A stretch of DNA of 64,000 nucleotides from Brevibacillus brevis NBRC 100599. GTDB lineage: Bacteria > Bacillota > Bacilli > Brevibacillales > Brevibacillaceae. Below are positions 60,573-64,000 of this stretch, one piece after another. A program made the position numbers and the translations under genes. The notes beneath the pieces were generated by a model. The model was not told where the DNA came from and ran no database searches. It was given only the letters and a program-made list of their open reading frames with translations. How positions within the stretch are numbered: position 1 is the stretch's first letter; each line of letters begins with the position of its first letter. The stretch lies in assembly GCF_000010165.1 (NCBI RefSeq), contig NC_012491.1:4223501-4287500 (forward strand). Direction: 5' to 3'.

Positions 60573-61568
60573 TTAGGATGTGACATCTCTACGGATAAAG
60601 GCCGCGTACGCAATGATCAGTGCTGCGATCGCCCATACACTCAACACGGTCAACGAGAACGGCAACGTCATCCCCTTAATCGGAGGCAGTGTTCCATTGA
60701 GATAATCCGTCAGCTGCAAGTTTACCACGAACAAGTATTTGGACGATTCCCAGGAGGATGCCATCTGCGTCAGGATCGTTCCGCTAATTAACGCTGCCAT
60801 CATAATTCCCATCCCCGCAGCCGCACTCCGAACCAAAACTGAGACCATAAGCGTTACCGTAGCAACCACGATGCAGACGAACCAGCCTAGACCATACTGC
60901 ATCAGCAAAAATTGCCATTGCGGCAGCATGAAAGCCCCAGATGTCTCGAGCTCTCCTCCCGATACTTCAAAGCCAGTCAAAATAGGAAGATCCCAACCGG
61001 AATAGCCAAACACGACCCCAGAGAGCAAATAAGCAAGAATCAGTGTCGTAAGAACCGTGAGAGAGGTAAACAGCAGAAGGGTGATGTATTTGCTGGTCAG
61101 TACCTTCCACCGCCTTACGGGTCGCGTTAATAGCAGCTTGACCGTCCCCTCGCTAAACTCAGAAGATACAAGGTCAACCGCGAGCACGACGATAATCATC
61201 GGCAAAAACATCGAAATGGCTTGGTCCATAAAGCCACGGGCGAAAGTAGGCCCCCCCGGTGCCATCGGGTTAATGTCATGATCCAAATAGTATTGCTGCT
61301 GCGCGATCCTGACCTTGATAAAATCCCGCCACTCCTCGGGAAGACGGCTTGATGCCAGCCTGTTTTGCATATCGACGATTTGTTGGGTTAATAGCGGACG
61401 CCAGTCGGTTGTCCCCATTCGTTCTTGTGCAGTAACAACCGAACGGTACTGTGCGTATGTAAAAATCGGGATCAGAATCGCCAAGATCAGCACGACGACG
61501 AGAAAACGGCGCCTGCGCAGCAATTTTATGGTTTCATTCTGTACGAGCCCCACCATGTTCTGCTCCAT
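60573..61568 (-). CDS. ABC-2 type transporter permease
   Basis: 331 residues: a cytoplasmic N-terminus (VQNETIKLLRRRRFLVVVLI), one helix, an extracytoplasmic loop of about 100 residues, then five helices, with FSEGTVKLLLTRPVRRWKVL between them, the ABC-2/NatB-like pattern. Its start overlaps the ATPase gene by 35 bp, so the pair is translationally coupled. It exports an unknown substrate. Confidence 0.88.
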   Translation of the reverse strand: MEQNMVGLVQNETIKLLRRRRFLVVVLILAILIPIFTYAQYRSVVTAQERMGTTDWRPLLTQQIVDMQNRLASSRLPEEWRDFIKVRIAQQQYYLDHDINPMAPGGPTFARGFMDQAISMFLPMIIVVLAVDLVSSEFSEGTVKLLLTRPVRRWKVLTSKYITLLLFTSLTVLTTLILAYLLSGVVFGYSGWDLPILTGFEVSGGELETSGAFMLPQWQFLLMQYGLGWFVCIVVATVTLMVSVLVRSAAAGMGIMMAALISGTILTQMASSWESSKYLFVVNLQLTDYLNGTLPPIKGMTLPFSLTVLSVWAIAALIIAYAAFIRRDVTS

Positions 61569-62493
61569 GACTTCCCCCTCCTCCCGTCAATGTAAGGAAC
61601 AGGTCTTCCAGTGTAACCGTCTTCGTCGCTATTCCCATCACAGGTATACCGCCATTAACCAAAGCTAGGTTAGCCTCGCTCACTTTTTCTACATCCATGC
61701 GTGATTTCAGGCGCTCTTCACTGACCACCCACACCTCTGTCACTGCTGGTAGATTTCGCAGGATTTCCTCGGCCTTTTGTATATGGGAAGACGGGATTGT
61801 CCAATCGACCTGATCAGCAAACTGCTCCATCAGTTCTTTGACTAATCCAACCGAAATGACCTTCCCTTGGCTGATAATCGCCACCCTGTCGCACATCATC
61901 TCGATTTCACTGAGAAGATGACTCGAAATGAAGACTGCGAGCCCTTCTTCCTCGGCAAGCTTGCGAATAAACTGGCGCAACTCACGGATCCCCGCTGGGT
62001 CCAAGCCGTTCGTCGGTTCGTCCAGGATCAATATTTTCGGCCGGTGCAAAAGTGCCTGCGCGATCCCCAGGCGCTGCCTCATTCCGAGTGAGTACGTTTT
62101 TACCTTATCATCAATCGCCCGCTCCAAATCAACGAATCGGACGATTTCCTCAATACGCTCAGCCGTTATACCGCCACTCATTCTCGCAAACTGCTCCAGA
62201 TTCTCTCTGCCCGTCAAAAACTTGTACAGCTCCGGGTTTTCGACGATACAACCAACCTGCGCAATCGCTTGTGGAAACTGTTCTTGAAGGGAGATGCCTC
62301 CAATGCGAATATCTCCCCCATCGGCCTTTGCCAATCCAACGAGCATGCGGATTGTGGTGGTTTTGCCTGCGCCATTCGGCCCGAGAAATCCAAATACCTC
62401 TCCGGCGAAAACGTCAAACGTAATATCATGAATGATCGGCTTTTTGCCAATCGCTTTTTGCAATCCTTTTACTGAGAGGACCGTTTCGGCCAA
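61534..62493 (-). CDS. ABC transporter ATP-binding protein (ABC-2 exporter partner)
   Basis: 319 residues. Walker A FLGPNGAGKTT, signature YSLGMRQRLGIAQAL, Walker B ILILDEPTNGLDP and the switch His in ISSHLLSEIEMM. A C-terminal extension of about 90 residues is typical of the NatA/CcmA group. It energises the permease encoded next. Confidence 0.93.
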   Translation of the reverse strand: MAETVLSVKGLQKAIGKKPIIHDITFDVFAGEVFGFLGPNGAGKTTTIRMLVGLAKADGGDIRIGGISLQEQFPQAIAQVGCIVENPELYKFLTGRENLEQFARMSGGITAERIEEIVRFVDLERAIDDKVKTYSLGMRQRLGIAQALLHRPKILILDEPTNGLDPAGIRELRQFIRKLAEEEGLAVFISSHLLSEIEMMCDRVAIISQGKVISVGLVKELMEQFADQVDWTIPSSHIQKAEEILRNLPAVTEVWVVSEERLKSRMDVEKVSEANLALVNGGIPVMGIATKTVTLEDLFLTLTGGGGSHGAEHGGARTE

Positions 62494-62622
62494 TGTACGC
62501 CCTCCTATCTGAGTCTCCCCTCGTCAACTGACGATGGCGTTGTGTTTATGATACACTGTCATAAGATGTCCATCCACATTATACCATGACCATACACTTT
62601 ACAACGAATAGGAGGATACCTG

Positions 62623-63411
62623 ATGCGCAAATCCGGCCAATTACTTTGGCGCACGGCAGGTCTCTTGTCTTTACTCTCCTTTCTCTTATTTGCGACAGGG
62701 TTTGTCCTCGCGATGAATCCACAGCAGTTAGCACCGTCCACAGCAAGCCCACCTGTGCAAAAAGAGCAGCCACCCTCACCTTTACCAGAAAAGGGCGTCC
62801 ACAAAGTAGTCGCACTAGGGGATTCTCTCACGCGCGGTGCCGGAGACGCAAACGGCCAGGGCTACGTCGGACTCGTTCGCCAAGCATTGGAGAAAAAATC
62901 GGGCCATTCGATTACGTTCACAAACCTCGCGATTAATGGTCAGGAATCATCTGAGCTGCTCAAGCAAATGTCCCAGGAGCAAGTGAAGAAGCTGCTCGCT
63001 GAAGCCGATCTGATTCTTTTTACCATCGGCGGCAACGACTTGTTCAGGCAGACGGGCGGGCTGTATACCATTGAAAAAGAAAAAGTGACCACGGCTCTTA
63101 ATAAGCTCGCGGTCAACTATGAAGAGATTCTCAAACAGATTCGTAGCGTCAACAAGACGGCTACAATCGTTTACACTTCCCTGTACAATCCTTTTGGCAA
63201 TACCGAAGCAGCCGTCGACACCATCGGGCCTGTGCTCGACTGGAACAATCACGCATCCCAAATCGCCTCACGGTACCCACAAGTTTTCGTGGTGCCGACC
63301 TACGACTTGTTCTTGCGTAAGGAACAAAACTACTTGTATACAGATCACTTCCACCCGAATGCTGATGGCTATAAACGAATGGCGGATCGTATCTTGCAAG
63401 CGTTAGAGTGA
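62623..63411 (+). CDS. SGNH/GDSL-family lipase or esterase (membrane-anchored or secreted)
   Basis: 262 residues. An N-terminal hydrophobic segment (LLSLLSFLLFATGFVLAM) and a Pro-rich spacer (STASPPVQKEQPPSPLPEKG) come before the SGNH fold. Block I GDSLTRGAG (Ser), block II Gly in NLAINGQESSEL, block III GGND, and block V DHFHPNADGY (Asp, His). It resembles B. subtilis YpmR-type lipases. TAGGAGG precedes the start. Its 3' end overlaps the converging MFS gene by 9 bp. Confidence 0.9.
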   Translation: MRKSGQLLWRTAGLLSLLSFLLFATGFVLAMNPQQLAPSTASPPVQKEQPPSPLPEKGVHKVVALGDSLTRGAGDANGQGYVGLVRQALEKKSGHSITFTNLAINGQESSELLKQMSQEQVKKLLAEADLILFTIGGNDLFRQTGGLYTIEKEKVTTALNKLAVNYEEILKQIRSVNKTATIVYTSLYNPFGNTEAAVDTIGPVLDWNNHASQIASRYPQVFVVPTYDLFLRKEQNYLYTDHFHPNADGYKRMADRILQALE

Positions 63412-64000
63412 TTCACCCCTCGCTTCATGAAAGGATTTGCCTCGGGTTGCCTCAAAGGCCCGAGCACCCGCCCATTGGAAGGCACTGCTCATCATCGAAG
63501 TCGCTGCTACCACCAGGAACAAGGTCGTACCTCCGTAATGTGCTAACAGCAATCCACCCATCCACGGACCGATGAACTGACCGAGGTTGCTGAAGCTTTT
63601 CGCACCGTAATAGCTGCCCCGCATATTCTCTGGGGCCATTCGGTCGATCAGGACGTCCCCTGCGGTAAACGTAAGGATTTCGCCAATCGTGAAAAATACC
63701 ATCGCCACAATGAAAATCAGCCACGAATTGGCAAAGGCATAACCTACGTCACCAACCGCATACATGACGTTTCCCACCAATATTGCGGTGAGAGGCGTCT
63801 TTTTTTCTGCCCAAGTCGTCAACGGAAGCTGCATCATGACAACGACGATCGCATTGACGGTCATCAGGATGGCAAACAGCTCGGTTCCATTCACGACCGT
63901 CATTTCTGCGAATTTGGCCAGCGTAGAAGACATCTGCGAGTAGCCAATCGCTCCTAAAACACCAGCGAGCATATACAAGCGAAACGCTTTGTCATTCACG
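63403..64000 (-). CDS. MFS transporter, C-terminal part (gene runs off right edge)
   Basis: About 198 residues are visible, corresponding to the last six transmembrane helices of a twelve-helix MFS protein: FAILMTVNAIVVVMMQLPLT, VFFTIGEILTFTAGDVLIDR, GSYYGAKSFSNLGQFIGPWM. The start lies outside the window. It resembles MDR-type efflux permeases; the substrate is unknown. Confidence 0.88.
   Translation of the reverse strand, partial: VNDKAFRLYMLAGVLGAIGYSQMSSTLAKFAEMTVVNGTELFAILMTVNAIVVVMMQLPLTTWAEKKTPLTAILVGNVMYAVGDVGYAFANSWLIFIVAMVFFTIGEILTFTAGDVLIDRMAPENMRGSYYGAKSFSNLGQFIGPWMGGLLLAHYGGTTLFLVVAATSMMSSAFQWAGARAFEATRGKSFHEARGESL

Noticed and set aside
1..64000. CRISPR arrays or large tandem repeats
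   Set aside because: No regularly spaced repeats were seen on reading the window; only terminator-type inverted repeats occur.

Overview
The window looks like a Gram-positive, Bacillales-type chromosome, most probably Brevibacillus. The case rests on a trans-AT polyketide operon with a LoaP-type NusG paralogue, orthologues of Bacillus subtilis yjcG/yjcF, yugN, yusU, yutG and yitT, strong AGGAGG ribosome binding sites, many TTG/GTG starts, and lipoproteins with the usual Firmicute lipobox. The genus call is inference; no rRNA or other marker gene is present to fix it.

Layout. (1) About 1-12.3 kb, minus strand: the 5' end of a trans-AT polyketide operon. In transcription order it has a Sfp-type phosphopantetheinyl transferase, an AT-AT-ER protein supplied in trans, an alpha/beta hydrolase, a SAM methyltransferase, and a large PKS (ACP-ACP-KS-cMT-ACP-KS-DH...) that runs off the left edge. 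A divergent loaP-like antiterminator gene (12.5-13.0 kb) faces this operon, and a strong intrinsic terminator lies directly after the first operon gene, where antitermination would matter. (2) 13.2-23.5 kb: an accessory stretch of small genes. It holds a lipase pair of which one member lacks the catalytic serine; a Fur-box-controlled secreted protein; an agr-like quorum-sensing cassette (kinase-less AgrC-like membrane protein, AgrB, and an AgrD-like peptide with Ser instead of Cys); a DUF4280 (PAAR-like) polymorphic toxin with a frameshift before its toxin domain, plus a likely immunity gene; a tyrosine recombinase remnant; a DUF1877 pseudogene; small secreted proteins; and a MESH1-like HD hydrolase. 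The stretch ends at two tRNA genes. (3) 23.9-64 kb: mostly ordinary core chromosome. It includes PgpA-like phosphatase, esterase, YjcG/YjcF, an imine-reductase-like enzyme with a divergent TetR regulator, PHP phosphoesterase, two CNNM/CorC proteins, a CoiA-like/UvrD helicase fusion, FabI, a ZIP transporter, an HD-GYP-like protein, TerC, CheW, ThpR, SurE, an SgrR-type regulator with a divergent MFS pump, a TrpXYZ-like ABC importer with two binding proteins, an XPB-type helicase followed by an ECF sigma/anti-sigma pair, an ABC-2 exporter, an SGNH hydrolase and part of an MFS transporter.

How the parts work together. The polyketide operon supplies its own activation (PPTase), extender loading (AT), trans enoyl reduction and tailoring, under likely control of the LoaP homologue. 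The agr-like cassette can plausibly make and export a cyclic peptide, but no cognate histidine kinase or response regulator is in the window. The ECF sigma gene appears to be autoregulated from a promoter whose -35 element overlaps the stop codon of the XPB helicase. Small genes, revised starts, terminators and promoters were read by eye; family assignments come from motif recognition, not database searches.
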